From Pyxicephalus adspersus (Eukaryota; Chordata; Amphibia; Anura; Pyxicephalidae), in NCBI RefSeq assembly GCF_032062135.1, contig NC_092858.1, positions 164,052,200 through 164,116,199 on the forward strand: DNA of 64,000 nt, read 5' to 3'. Shown one piece after another: positions 1 to 14,600 of this stretch. A program made the position numbers and the translations under genes. Position 1 is the stretch's first letter. Every line of letters begins with the position of its first letter. The notes below the pieces were generated by a model. It made no database searches. It was given only the letters and a program-made list of their open reading frames with translations, and was not told where the DNA came from.

Positions 1-2343
1 GCATTTGTAGTGTATGTGTGTGTGTGTGTGGTTTATAGCCCTGTCCAATGTTGATGTTTCAAGTGGAACAGAAGTTTGGAATGCGTATCCTAATTCTAGA
101 TCTACTATGACAGGTTTTTGTAGTGAAATGTGTTGGCCTAAGGCCTATGTCATCACTGCAAACTACTTAGGCTATAATAGAAATGTGAATATTTTTTAAA
201 GATTTAAAGGGGTAATGAGTGGCTGAATGCAGACGTTTAAAGTAGAAGTGTGCAGGGGGACAGAATTTTCTCAGTATCCCCAGCTGTCCTCATTTATTTT
301 GGATCAACATCTACCAGTCCTGGTAATGAGTTAGATCCAAAATAAATGTGGAAGAAGAGAGGTGGGTCTGTCCCCTGATGCAGAATGGGTCTCTTCCTGA
401 AAAACTTAATTGCAAATCTTCGTTTTGTGATTTGCTGGGGAAATAATTGAATGAAATAATTTGAAACTTACTTTTTGATCTTCTAAATTCCATGCATCAT
501 GTATTTCTCCTTGCTACTTCTGCATTGCTTTGTGCACCAGGTAAGCAAGGTAATGTTCCTCTTTGTTGATGTGGCCAGCCAATGTGGAGAAGTGGTGCTG
601 CCTTCAATCTCCAGGGTTGTCTGTAAGGCTGATGATCTAGTAGAAACACTCAACTTGCATCTGCCTACAGTCCATAGTGCAACCTTGGCTGACAACACTG
701 GGAGCAGCTCAGGCAGTGTTGTCACCCTAGGATAGAAAGTAAAGGAAGGCAGTTTTTGTCATGTGCCATCCTACGAAATACTTTAATATTTATTTGTTCT
801 TTGGGTTTTGATACAGAACAAGCAAACAGATACCAGTAAAAGATCAGTTAGGTCACCTTAGCTGCATACTATCAAAGCCATTGGTTTAACTTGACATTAA
901 TAGTTTTATGAAATCAGCAGCTCCTATACTTACTATTCGTTTCTTTTCGTGCATACTTTTCCTGGAGAACACCTTGACCTGGGCTTTGTCAAGTCATTGA
1001 TTGCATAATATTCCCCTTTCGTTTTGTATCTTTAGAAATGTACCATTTTCAACCCTCATGCTATTCTTTATTCTTTACCCCAGCAAGACTGTTGGGGATC
1101 AATGGTTCACACTTTTGCACTAATATATACATTCCCTTGCACTAACGCAACATGCAACAACTCACAGCACTCATATCCGTGCACTGGGTTGACATTTATT
1201 GTAAATTGCACCTCAAATGCACTGTAGCACAAAGCAGCATTAATATTCAGTGCATTTTATAGTGCATACTACATTGTGTAGTGTAAAAATGTAAAAATTG
1301 TGTAAAATTTGTATCTGCATTTGCCCATAGAAAGGAATGGAATGCCAACCACAGTACACTGCAATGCATGTGTGTTTACTAAAGCATATAGTGAGAATGT
1401 TCTCTTACTGTAGCTTTATGATGACATTAGGGTACAGGTCTATATTTCATACACCCGCTTCACCTCACCCTCATCAAACTCCTGGACTAATCGCAGTCTT
1501 CTATTAACTATCCATCACAGCCTCTGGGAGTTTTTTTATTGCTGGAACCCATTAAAAAGTCAAAAAAAAGTTCCTTTCTTTCCTAGTTATGCATTACCCC
1601 ATTTTCCCGAGTGATGATAGATCAGCTTTAAAACATTTTTTTACTCGCAGGCTTTTCGCTTTTCATTCCTCAGCGCTTCAGTCCTTTAAGTGCTCCGGGA
1701 AGGAATCAAAAAGTAAGTTGCCTGATAATTGCTTCCCACGAAAAAGCGCTGTTCTAAAACTTGTGTAACATCTCTGGGGAGTTTCCCTGCGGCACAAAAT
1801 GAAATGCAAGATGAGAGAGAAAAATCTAAATCGGTCTTGGATATTTTTTATTTAATGTGGAGGATAGATGTACTGGACATTTCAGCAACAGGCACATTCA
1901 TGTTTATAAAAGGATTTGCAGGAATTAATGGGGTTATCTTAGGGGAGAACCTCTGTGTATGATTATATATATAACTTTAAATTGCTTCCAATTTAACATT
2001 CAAAAAGATTTAGATATCACCCCATTGCAACCATATAAATGCCAGGGGGGGTTTTATGGCAGCATGCCCAGGTAATCTTGATTTCTGTTATTATGATTGG
2101 TTTACCATTTAAGTTTTGAACTGTTGGAACTTTTTGTGAACTTAAAAGAAAGCAAAGAAAAGTTTATCTTGCTTTTTTACATTTCTAAATCCATCAACTA
2201 CCATGTGATGGAGATGACCAGTAGTAGACATGTTTAAAGTCCAGCCTGGGTAACAGTCATGGCTGCCCTGATAGATACCATGAATAAGTAAATGTAGCCT
2301 AATCTAGCCCATGGTCTAATTTCCTGTGTTTTGATTGTTCTAG
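1..2343 (+). other. hunk intron 1, 3' part
   Basis: No exon is visible. The first coding exon, which should carry the initiator Met and the glycine-rich loop, is not here and must lie upstream. The stretch ends in a normal acceptor ('ttgattgttctag' before 2344). It contains a short (GT)n run at 14-31 and an AT-rich segment at 1090-1330 in which 'ttgcact'/'agtgca' motifs recur, perhaps a decayed MITE. Otherwise I see nothing recognisable. Confidence 0.75.
14..31. repeat. (TG)n microsatellite, short
   Basis: An alternating TG run, interrupted once by an A, at the window start. Confidence 0.8.
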
Positions 2344-2636
2344 GTGGCCGTAAAGGTGATCGATAAGAAGAAAGCCAAGAAAGACACATATGTGACCAAG
2401 AACCTACGCAGGGAGGGTCAGATCCAGCAGATGATCCGGCACCCCAACATCACCCAACTGCTGGACATCCTGGAGACAGAAAACAGTTATTACCTGGTGA
2501 TGGAACTCTGCACAGGTGGGAATCTCATGCACAAAATTTATGAGAAGAAAAGATTGGAGGAACATGAGGCCAGAAAATATATCCGCCAGCTCATACAAGC
2601 CGTCGAGCACCTCCACCGTGCCGGCGTGGTACACAG
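2344..2636 (+). CDS. hunk: hunk coding exon 2: kinase N-lobe to HRD
   Basis: Length is 293 nt: 97 whole codons plus AG of a split Arg codon. The acceptor is 'ttctag' and the donor 'CACAG|gttagt'. Translation starts VAVKVIDKK, where Lys 4 is the ATP-anchoring beta-3 lysine. Glu 24 in LRREGQIQ is the expected alpha-C glutamate. YYLVMEL is the hinge, with Met in the gatekeeper position. The exon ends at VVH, and the HRD arginine is completed by exon 3. The GTG at 2344 is an internal valine codon, not a start. The in-frame reading continues into the intron for 16 codons before a stop; those residues are not part of the protein. Confidence 0.97.
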
Positions 2637-5600
2637 GTTAGTTGGTTTTATTTGCAATTCTCCATTTTGCTGTGCGTGCATCTGATTAACTGGACCTGGC
2701 AAGGGTGCAAACAGCAGGCATAGAGGTGCCATCTTTGTGCTACATCGGAAGCCTAAATTGTATGAAAACTGTTACAATGAACATCTCTTACTGGCTTTTT
2801 TTAGGTCTTAAAATATACCATTGAAAGCATTTTGTTATATATATTGGATATGTGCAGAAACATACGTCTTGATCCAGGCAGAAATCCATTGCTGTGCTCT
2901 CTGCAATTTTATCTCAAGCATTATTATCCTCTCAACTCATTTATGTGGACTACAACACACCTTATCCTTAAGAAGCCCTAACCTTCTCCATGTCCAAGAG
3001 TGACAACACTGCTCTTTAATGGAGAGAACGTTGTCATCCCGAGTCGGAAAGTGTGTTAGTGGCAGAATCACCAAGAAATGAATGTGGCGCCACCACATCT
3101 AAGGACTAATAAGCTGCAGTATATCCCATTTCTGTTCTTGGGTTTGGGTTCTTTTAAATAATGTCTTCCAGGATGTTTAGATATTCTAGCTGGCCACCAA
3201 GTAGTTGAATATAGGTTTTTTTTAATTAGTTGCTCATTACAGATAGGTGATATATCACACAGCAGGATCATAAATATGAATAACTTACTGGTCACAAGCC
3301 CGCTATACAATTCCTTGTCAATCAGACAGAAGTACGTAGGGAGCTTTGGCTCTTTTTACCCAGCAACAAAACCATTGCAAGTACAAACATTTTTTGAAAA
3401 GGGTAAATGCTATTATTAGCCCTTACAAAGCGACGCACATAAAAATAGAATATGAAAACACACGGCAGATAATTGCTGCGCTGTTAGAGCCCTTTCTGGA
3501 TATTCGCTCTTTCTCTTCTGTCGATGCATTCATTTCTCATCAGAAAAGAAAAAAAAAATCTCTCTTCAATGAGAAAAAAGGCCACTTATTTACGCCAGCA
3601 GCATAAAAAAAGTGACACAGGACAATTTCAGTTGTAAATGATTTATTTTAGAGTGAATGAACGGGTGACTCACACCTATTGTTAGCAGAAAGATCACAAG
3701 TTTGTGTGAAGATTCCATTATTCATAAATTTCTGCCGGAAAATGGATTTCAGCGGCATGAAAGGCTGCCGTTCTGAACCCAATGGAGGAGAAGTCACGAC
3801 AAGACGAGGACACACCTGGCTCTGCTGAGAAGTGGCTGGAGTTATAAATAGAATAGTAGACAAGGGGCGCACTGAAATAATACCTTTCAGATGTGATATG
3901 TTAGAGTCGCTCTCAGCTCACCTCTAGTTCGGAAGAGAAGCGGCAGAGACGAAAGGAAAAGGTCGCACACCTCAATTTGCAGCAGAGCACAGATGAACGC
4001 TATTTCTTTTTATCAGTGGTGTAATTGCTGTCAGTGCTGCTCCATGAAATAACACTTTATAAACAGCTCGCTATTCCATAGGGAGGCATAGATATCCACT
4101 ATCTATGCTTTGTGACTATCATTGTTGAGTGGAACTCCCAATAAGTCTTAATAATAGTCTTGGTGCCCATCCCGTACTCCTGAGGGCCACATTCATCCCT
4201 TTGCAGACCTTAGTAGTTGGAGTGGAAGTATTGATCTGATAATAGAATGTACAGACAGTGATCTTTGACAGTCACACCTTCACCGTTTTCAACTGTCTTC
4301 TGCAACAGGTTTTCAGTCCCCAGCACCTAGATATATATCTGCTGACCATCTGCTGTATTATTTCTGCAGTCCCCAGCCATCTCTTAGACTATGTGTGCAG
4401 TCTCTGACTTTCTGCTGTAGTATTTCTGTAGTCTCAGACCATCTTACAGTGTGTTAGCAGTGTCAAAGCCTTACCTGTATTATATCTGCAGTGTCTGGCT
4501 ACATCCTATAATATGCCTGCAGTCTCTGATCCTCTCCTATAGTATGCCTGCAGTCTCTGATCCTCTCCTATAGTATGCCTGCAGTCTCTGATCCTCTCCT
4601 GTACTATGTCTGCAGTCTCTGATCCTCTCCTGTACTATGTATGTAATCTCTGACCATCTCCTGTAGTATGTCTGCAGTCTCTGATTGTCTCCTGTAGTAT
4701 GTCCCTAGTGTCTATCTCCTGTAGTATATCTACAGTCTCTGATCATCTCCTGCAGTCTGTCTGCAGTCTCTGACTATCTCTCATACAATGGGTCTGATTT
4801 ATTAAAGCTCCCCAAGGCTGGAGAGGACACACTTTCATCAGTGAAGCTGGGTGATCTAGCAAACCTTGAATGGATATGGTCCAGAATTCAAAACATTTGC
4901 TAGCAATTAGCAAATGACTTTGATCCAGATTTGCTGGATCACCCAGCTTCACTGATAAAAGTGTATCCTCTCCGTCCTTGGAGAGCTTTATAAAATCAGG
5001 TCCAATGTCTTCAGTGTCGGGCCATCTCTTGTAATATGTCTGCAGTGTCTGACCATCTCCTTCACTATGTCTGCACTCTCTGACCATTTTCTCTACCATT
5101 ACATATATTGCATATCTTCATCTGTTTCTGTTCTGTATGTACTGAGACACTCTACCATTACAGTTGATGAACTATTTTAAAATGATGAATAATTTGCCAG
5201 TAATGATATTACCAATCCCAGGGTCCCAGAAGTTGAATTGGGGTTGATTTAGTCACGCAGTACAAGCAGTTCACTTAGTAAAGTATATAATAATAAATTA
5301 TGGATCCTGAGTTCATGCTGAATACCAAATCGTGTGTCTTACAGTTATCCTAAAACATCAATGTTTCGTTGAAGTGCACAGAGCTTCATTAATATTATTT
5401 ATCCCAGTGATAAGGTACATTGGAGTTGATGGAAGCAGTGTATACAGTTCATTTACCAGTTATTGTTAGTAAATAGGGGATCTGGAGTTCACTCTGAATA
5501 TTAAATCATGTGTGAGGGAGGATGTAACAAAAATAAAACAATTTGGATTTTTGCTAGCATGTTGTTGAATAATTGAACTGAACATGGTTTTACCTTCTGT

Positions 5601-8600
5601 AAGTGTATGTAAACACAAGAGCAAACAATTTATATATATATTTTAGTTTACTAATCATTTTATTGAACAGAAATAACAAAATGCTTTCAGTGGTACTTGT
5701 GCAGACTACAATGGTGCAAATAAGTTCATCGTTAGGGTTTGTTCACATGGCCAGTTTCCAGTTACTACTTACTGGGTGCCATATTTCAACCACTTGACTT
5801 GCTTAGTTTTGCAGGAGGTTTTGTCAGACTTTTAGAGGCATATATATTAAACAACTAAAAAACAATTGGGTGGGGGGGTCTAGCATTGCTGAGCTCTTGC
5901 ACAGGCACTGGCAAGGTATCGGAAACAGAAACACAGACAAGTTCACCATGAAACATAACATCTCGGCACCAAGACAAAACTGCACCACAATCAAAACCCC
6001 TGCCAAAAAATTATTCAGTTATTATCAGAATTCTTTTTATATATTTATTGATCTTTGAGCAGTGAAATGCTAGGAAACCACTTTCTCAATCCCTCTGAAC
6101 AGTCTCTTGTCTTCTAGTAACTCATCCCCCCTGCATCTCCAGTATCCCAAATTGTTTTATTGCATCTCACCAAGGAGGAAACCCCAGTTTAGTGAACTTA
6201 ATGATATGCTTGGAACAAAGCCTCAAACTCTATGCAGTCATCTTGGATGGAGGGTATACTCCATTAAATCCCATCTTCAAAATGAATGAAAGATTTTGTT
6301 TCCAGGTACAGAATAGCATGGCTGAATGCAGACTAAAATGGAAAGTTAATCATTAAATTAAATCCTTATAATTTCTGCACTATTTAGTAACTCACTGACT
6401 CCAGGCAAGTAAAATCTGAACTTCTGACTTGACTATTGGTTGTGCATGAATGGTTTATTATTTAAGTATTCAAGGATGAGGTTTCTAAAAATCAAATAGA
6501 ACATTGTACTTCCCATCCTTGCACTTTGCACCGTCTTAGCAAATAAGTGTGACTGTTTTTAAATCGGATCAGGAGCCGGAGATGTGAAATTTCCATGTTT
6601 TATCAGCAGCTTCTCATCTTGCTTACATAAAAAAACACTTTTTTTCTGGTAGTGTTGCAGCATGGTGTCACAGAATCCTTAAAATCTCCTTCTGATCTTG
6701 ACAAGTGCGTGATCAGCGGCAGCCCGCAGGCTGCATTTGATTTGATAAGAACTGACAAATGCGTTCCTTTTCTGTGCAATTACCATCAGCAAGTCAGGGA
6801 GCTGAACCGCTCCAGTGTAGTTTTGAACATAGCGAGGCGTATCTATGAATTGTGATTAATCAAGATCACACAATGCTCCAAATATGTTCAGATTTTGTTT
6901 GGAACCCTCTAACTTATTTGGCAGCACTAATAATGACTCTTTATTCCTCTCATTAACCAATCAAGTCTCATTTTGCTTCAGTAATGGCTTGTAATATTTT
7001 ACATTACCTTGTTTGGGATCAGTACTTCTCACCCTCATTAATTTATTGTCTTTCCCGCAGAGATTTGAAGATTGAGAATCTGTTACTGGATGAGAACAAC
7101 AACATCAAGCTCATCGGTATGCAAATTCTTTAATGAGTTCTCCATTAGCATTGTATTCCTTCGTTTACTCTTGCTGTGGCCTGGCAGAGACTACATGCGG
7201 TAGACCGTGACGCCTCAATAGGCTTTGTGTACCTCTGTTGTGTCCTACATCTTGTCTCCTTCTTCAGTGCCAAAATCACTGCTGACTCGGCAGTCCTCTA
7301 ATTACCCTTGTGACTGGTTTGGTGAAAAAACCTATTGAGATAAGATGAATGTAGATTATTGTTTGCACATTAGGGTGTCCCATAAGGGGCCCAGTATTTG
7401 GAGGATTATTCCAAACAAAATACTAATTGATATTGCAGTTTTATGCTGGCAATCTATGGAACAACCACCAGTTTTTTCATTTGGTGGACTGACTCCTAAA
7501 ACTGATGATGTACTCAAATTTTATTATAAGGCTATTAAATCTCCTATAGGCTGGTTTGGGAACGAATTGCTTGTTTCGGAACTAATGAGGAATGAAATGA
7601 CTCAACACTTTTCTTTGTAAAAAATTATAAGTTAGCCTAACCTTTTAACCCAAGGACTAGGCATTTAGACATGTGATAAGGAGTGGTATCAGAGTTCTGA
7701 TTGGGTATTCCTTCCCTTTCGCAAGGCAAATTAAACCTGTTGTATAAGCTTTTGGTCATTTGAGCTTAGAGCATCATTTAGTACTCACAATCAGCCTTCT
7801 TCTTTTTAGGCTTTCTCCATCCTCTAATCCTGGCCATACAGTCTCATTTGTTCTTGTAGTGGTACGGCTAGTTAAAAATGTTTAAAAGCAAACATCTAAC
7901 CGAAAAGTAGACACAGTGGCTGCTATAACCCCCTATTATCTAGAACACTCTCCTCTGTGCATCACTTTGCTTTCAATTTGTAATAAAAGGGCTGCCTTAA
8001 GGAATAAGCCATACTAACTGTACCCATATGCCCAAAGACAGTTCAAAATAGTTGACTGGTTTGCTTTACAATTCATGTAAATGTGTAAAAATTGGTAAAA
8101 TGAGGAACTTTGTTTGCAGATTTCGGTCTGAGCAACTGTGCCGGAATCTTGGGCTATACCGACCCTTTCAGCACACAATGCGGCAGCCCAGCCTACGCTG
8201 CCCCCGAACTTCTTGCAAGGAAAAAATATGGACCTAAAGTGGATGTCTGGTCTATGTAAGTATTTCTTCTCCACTTTACTGGAAAATATTCTGAGCTGTT
8301 ACTAATGTTAAGATGAACTTTTCATTTCTGAGTTGCTTTAAGTAGGCAGAGGTGTTCAGGTGGCTTTCTTGTATCTCTTGGGGATCCAGCTCCAACGACT
8401 AAATCAGGCTTTGGTGGGGAATCTTAGACATTGAAGGCATATGAAGCCAATGGGTGAACTGGTTGTCCTCTAAGAATTTACCTATGATCAAAGATCTATA
8501 ATCCGTACATAATACATGCACAGACTACATTGGGAAACCCTGGTTAGCATTATGGGAATACAGAAGGCTCTGCAACTGCTGCTGTAGTGTAACAGCACAA

Positions 8601-11600
8601 ACCATTTTGTAATAGCGCTTTTCATTGCTGTTTATAAATAACAGGACAAGGGGACACCATCACCTTATTTCCTGTATGGTGTGTGTAATATTATAAAATG
8701 GTAGGCTTTAAGTGTTGCAAGATAAGACCACTTTAAATATTTGTTTTTGGTCAGCTATTATTTTAGGCACAAGCAATGGCATTAGTGATGCCCTTGACTT
8801 AAGCACATTGTGGCTTCTGGGATTTGTCGATCTTGCCCTGCTGTGGGAACAGATAAGGAAAGACACCTTATATCAGGGTGCAAGCTTAGACACCTTGCTT
8901 ATATGGTCATTCCTGGGAGGCCCAGCCAGACACAGCAAGGCAGGAATGTTGATAAACAGTGCCTAGCCAGAGCTGTTGACCTTTCACATGTGCAGATGTC
9001 CTTTGCCAAAAGTTTGCACTCCATTAGGACATGCAAAGCCCGGAGGTTCTAATGAGTAAGTCATTCCAGCAATTTCCCAAATGAATAAACAAGCAAGGGC
9101 TCTGGGGTTTACTTAAGCAAATGATTTTGTACGCAAATGTGAAGCTACCTTCGGGCTTTAACAATTAAGTCACCAACTCATGGAACATGCCTAACAATCG
9201 TTCTGATCAAAGACCTTGGAAAACATATGTTTAAATCTGGTGCATGTGCAGGACCGTGCATAGCGATTTGGTAAGAGAAGCATTTAGCAGATATCATTGG
9301 CAACTGCTTCTAATAATGGTTAGCTGGGAACCATCCTGACCCGTTGCTCCGATAATCTTGGGATGGGCAACATTGTTGGTCTACCGACGTCTACCAGAAT
9401 TAATAATGGAAATTACTTATCCAGCCATAAATGAAAGACTCATTGCCTGATGTTTGTTGGCACCTTATGGGCCATTTCAGCCCCGCAGTGAGATGCAGTG
9501 TTCTGCTGCAGGCTCAACTGCAGTGCCAGCCTTGGTGCAATGTGCTGCAGCTGTGTGCCCAGGAGTGGCTAACGGCATGGTTTTGCACCATAAGTGTGAT
9601 CACCAAATCTGGTCACACTTATTATTTTATTTTATCCTTGTCATTGGCGCTTACTAGGAAATACTAGGAAACATATCATAGTGAATTACTGATTACCCAC
9701 CTAAATATTTTTATAAGTCCCAATCAAACATTAATTTAAATGACCTAAATACAGATGCAGTAAAACAAAAGCCTTACCAATAGTTTTCTTTACCAGGCAG
9801 CCACAGCTTGAATGGAAAAGCCTTTCTCTTTCCAGGGTCCTGCTGTTGAGAGGGACGCTTCCTTTCTTTTTGGAAGCAGTAATGTCTCTTTAGAGGTCCA
9901 ACATGTCCCCTGCTGAGTTACTGCCATGGTTGTACAATCAGCAGGAAGCATGGAATTTGTCAATTGGAGACCCATAGGTCTAACTTACCATGGAGGAATG
10001 TCAGACCTGCAAAGAGGTACTAATTCCATAAAGAGGGGGTATAGGGTCCTTCTCTGCAGCAAGGTAAAGCTGCTTTCTTTACAAAAGTTTCACGTATCTG
10101 GAATCTGATTTAAACTAAACTTTCCATTGGGCATATATACCAAAAATGATATAAAATAAATTAATGGGCATCTGCGTAAGATCCAAAGATCCTTTACCTT
10201 AGCTATATTACATTCATTTATTTAGCATTTGTTAATATGACCGTAGCTGTTAATGATTGTCTCCCAGGAGCATGGTGCAGGCTGGCAGGTTACTATGGTA
10301 ACCGCATGGAGGAAAGAAGAATGTCTGCAACTCTCACTTTACACTGCATGTATTTAGGAAATGTGAAAACAGTTGGCACCAAGTGGGAATTGCTAGATAA
10401 AATACTAAAAACATTTTGTTGGCTCTGAAATCAGACGCTTGCCTTTTTCCACCTTTGTGCTAAAACTTTTATATCAATTCTCTACACAGCAGAGCACATA
10501 GCTTGCAACCATATGGCGGACAGGGCAATGTCACCTGCTGGGTCAGTCTGACCATACCAGCAAGTAACTGTATGCATACAACACAAAACTACTAATTACA
10601 ACATTTGGCAGAAAAGACCAAAATGTTCTATGTACAGTCTTGGCATGCAGTATTTATGTGCACTTTGTTTCTTGTATAACAGTTGTTTCCAAGAGGAAGG
10701 GCCAGTGACCAGAGAGGGTTACAACTCCCGAATTCATCTCCCTGCACTATAGGCTGTTTAAACCATGTACACAAAATTAAAGCAAAGATAAAAATTGTGA
10801 TTATCATCCCAGACTAAAATTGATTGTACAGCAGCAACATTGTTTAGTATTAGCTATGATGGATCACAAAAAGACCAAGCAAGGATGACTGCTATAATAT
10901 AATATGGAGGAGGATGCAGCAGGGTGCCTCCCGCTCATCCTCCCCTCTCCAATGAACAGGACAATGTTGTATGTACAGCAATTGTTCATTCTTACTGGAA
11001 ATATACAATAAATTTAACATCTGTACGCAGCTTAAGATAATTGATGTACCCAGATAATTGAGAGCCTTTAAATCATCGTCTTATTTTGTTGCCTGGCTCT
11101 AACCGGTACCTTCATAATGTTCTTTTTTTCAGTGGTGTGAACATGTATGCCATGCTGACGGGCACACTGCCATTCACGGTGGAACCATTTAGCCTGAGAG
11201 CTTTGTATCAGAAAATGGTGGAGAAATCCATGAATCCGCTACCTTCCCACCTCTCCCCCGGTAAGTAGCTCCATATTTTAGAAACTGTTCACCGGCAGAC
11301 ACGTGTCACTGCAGCAATTGCCTTGCCAGCCCAATCTAAAAGCGCTTTCTATATAGTCATTATTGCTGCATGTGCTGGTTTGTAAAAGGAAATTATGCTC
11401 TGTGATTTTTCTGCTTTGTCAGAAAATGCATGCAAAGTGCCGGGATATTTTGTTGACTGAGCTCTTGGATTATGGCAGATAGGTTGAGTCACATTTATTG
11501 TAAGCTGTATCAAGCAAGGCACTTACACCTTTAGTTTCCTGCTGGGTTTTGTATTGTTAACAATGTGTGTATTTTTATTGTACACCTTATTGTAAAGAGC

Positions 11601-14600
11601 CAGAGAAGAGAATGAAGTTAGAGAAATATATGGAAATTATTGGAAGTACAATATGTTGGCTGAATCTCATTTAAAATTATTATTTCCATCACCTGTTTGA
11701 GCAATTTGACTGAACCATAATATAATTTCACTGTTGTGAATTGGTAACAAACATTTCAATTAGGTTAAATTTGTATTATTCCTCTTCTTACAAATTGTCA
11801 TCTGAACAGTAGGATGTAGAGCTTCCAATTAGGACACTTGTTGAGAGGAGAGAGGATTTGCTTTAAATTTAGACAGATTTCCGATTGCTTTCTGTTGTGT
11901 TTGTAGGACACAAAGGGAAGGAAAATACCTTAGTGGGATGGTTTCATGATTTCCAGGATCTGTTCCTTGGCTGTTCCACCTTTATAGGCTTCTGTGGATA
12001 AGAGGAATGGAAGCTAATCTGCCTCCCAGTGCCATAAAAGCTTATTGTGCAGAACTACAAAGTCCCAGACAATAGATAAAGAAGCTGGCTAAAGACTTTA
12101 TGTACACACGTGCAATAATTGTTGTTGGAAAGGATCTTTCACGATCCTTTCCAACGAGTAACGACTGCATGAACGAGCGCTGTACATACAGCACCGTTCT
12201 GCTCTATGGGGGGGCTTGGCGACGGAGCGCTCTCTTCTCTTCTCTTCACTTCCATTACGATGGTTGGTTGGTCATTGTTTGTGGATCTGGCAGGATGGTC
12301 GTTCGGACAATGAGCCTGTCCACATGCAACATTCTTGTACGATATAAGCCCTGAGACGATTATCGAACGAGAACCATTGCACATGTGTACCTAGCCTTAA
12401 GCAATAACGTCAACTTCAATACTTCCAGACCACTGAAACAGTTTTCCTTTTTATGAAGACCCCTCTAAATGTTTGCTGCAGAATTAAAATTTATTTGAAG
12501 AGGCTTCTGTGCGTGGATAATATATGGAACCTAAAAATATACAGTGCGTCAGTAATAAGAGGAAAAGACCACATGCAGTTAATTTCATTCTTTGTTCATT
12601 TCATTCTTCTTCAGCTGCCGTCAGTTTTCTGCGCTCACTGCTGGAACCAGATCCACTGAAGAGACCCAATATCCAACAAGCACTGGGAAACCGTTGGCTT
12701 AGTGACAACTATTACGGCAAGCCCCTGCATACACATACTTACCCAAACAGGTATGTTCAACAACACCTTCTGTACTGCCAAAACAGCCTGTTAGTGTTAT
12801 TGTGGAATTGTACTATTGTTATTTTCATAATGTAGTATCTTGCACAATAATAACACCTCTGTTAGAACAAATTGTGTGGACACAAGATTTTGATTTAGAT
12901 ACAGAAACATTATCTGTCTGTATCATATGCAAATATTTACATAGTCCAATCAGTAGTGTCTGCCTTGGAGATATCTAAAGCCTGTTTGGGTTCTGATGTA
13001 ATGGTAGGGGTCTTTTTGGCATCTATCAAGATGTGACCTACATAATGACCTTCTTGAGGTGCCCTGTTGTACACAAGGATTGGACATGGACATGCAAATG
13101 TCTTATCAAGAAGAGGTTGGGTTGGTGGGCTATCAGGTCTTGCTATATTTGTTATCCAGACATCTGATGCAGTAGTCACAAGGAGAGATTCTAGTTATTA
13201 GTCATAAAGGAACTTACTAATATGCTGGAAAGCTTTATGCATTTATAATCACTTCCATTTATTATCCCATCCCAGGCAGGAATTTCACAAGTATTGTTCA
13301 GACTTGCTGGTTTTTATCAGATTGCAAAGAGCCAGCCTAATGCATTGAAGCTGTTCACATTGGGACATAAGTGGCTATAATCTGTTTATCTGATTGTTGA
13401 CAGTCAAACAAGAAGACATTTGCCTTATCATCAATTAACACTGGTGACATATGATCATTTAAAAATAAGGCAGAAACTTCTGAGCACTGCCAATACTTGT
13501 CTATGCAGATCCCAAGTTCCTGCACAAATAAGAATCCTTAAAGATGTACCCTCAGAAAGGGGAGCAAGATGCAGCTTTCCCTAGCAGTGCAGGAAATAGG
13601 TTTGCTTGGGAGATATTAGTTTATTTTTTTATTTTTTATTAATGAGCCCAAAGTTTATTTAATGTCAAATCTATAATATAGGTATGTTAAGGTTTCTATA
13701 TGCACTTTGATATAATATGCTCATCAGTGTTTTTTTACCTAGCCCCTTTTAGCTGGGCGGACGCCCAGCATTTTCAGTAACCACCCAGCTGTTTTTGGGT
13801 GGTTACTAAAAAGTTCCGTCATGATACGGGGACTTCCACCCGCCTACAATTTCTTCCCACCCATCTTTAAAAAAAATTTCTGGGTTAAACACTGCACATA
13901 AGGGTCATTGCATACTATATACAGAGTTAATGTGGTTAAATTATTCAATTTATTAAATATCTTTAGAATAGTTGGAATAAACAAATAAAAAAATGCCACC
14001 AAAATTTAGACAATGGTGACAATAGGGTGCAAATTTTGCCTATTTAAATTACACTACAGCTTACCCTTTCATGACTTTAACGCACTCAGACTGAAAAACG
14101 CATGCTATTTGGATTCCAGCCATTGAAATGCTGGTACTCATTTTCATTTTCTGCAGATGTGAAGATTAAAGTTCCCAGACATTTCGAAGCCTAAATATTC
14201 ATTTTTATTAGACATGAAAAATAAACACATCCTCCCGCCCAGCCCTGCCCTACTGTAATACAGTCTGTCATCACCATGTGCGATTCTCCTATTTACATAT
14301 AAACAAAGGTGTAAGAATTCACAGCTGGAAGAGCTCATCAGTCAGTCAAAGATTATTTATTTAATGTGTAATAGGAAGGCTGTTTTGACAGGGAAATCCA
14401 GAGAAGGTCTAGCACCTTCTATAATTGCATAATTATATTTGCAATGGTCCATTGTGCATTTAAAGCTGAGGACAACCACTGTCTGTAGGGCAGCACCCAA
14501 CAGCTGTGAGCAAGTATTTCCAAAGAACAAAGTTATCAAGCAAGTGGAAAACTTTGCCTGATGGGTATTAATATACCTACTGTCCCAGCCCTGCTCTATA

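Larger units (their letters stand above)
2637..7060 (+). other. hunk intron 2 (4424 bp)
   Basis: Donor gttagt, acceptor 'ttcccgcag'. It contains a 31-bp-period minisatellite split by a palindromic MITE (about 4295-5098) and two stretches that look unique and compositionally unlike the AT-rich background (3340-4050 and 6650-6890), which are listed separately. The remainder (2637-3340, 5100-6650) shows only AT-rich sequence with no supported gene. Confidence 0.85.
11261..12614 (+). other. hunk intron 5 (1354 bp)
   Basis: Donor gtaagt, acceptor 'tcttcttcag'. It carries a MITE at 12094-12399; the rest is AT-rich with no supported feature. Confidence 0.8.

Noticed and set aside
2637..2685. Extension of the exon 2 reading frame past 2636
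   Set aside because: The frame stays open for 16 codons, but gttagt at 2637 is a good donor and exon 3 completes the HRDLK motif, so the extension is intron.
7345..7620. 91-codon open frame in intron 3
   Set aside because: It has no similarity to any protein I recognise, no splice fit with hunk and AT-rich codon use; probably chance.
12100..12354. Similar short peptides (for example [13 protein letters not shown]) at several loci
   Set aside because: They are translations of the family A MITE core; both strands are open by chance and no start or conservation pattern supports a protein.
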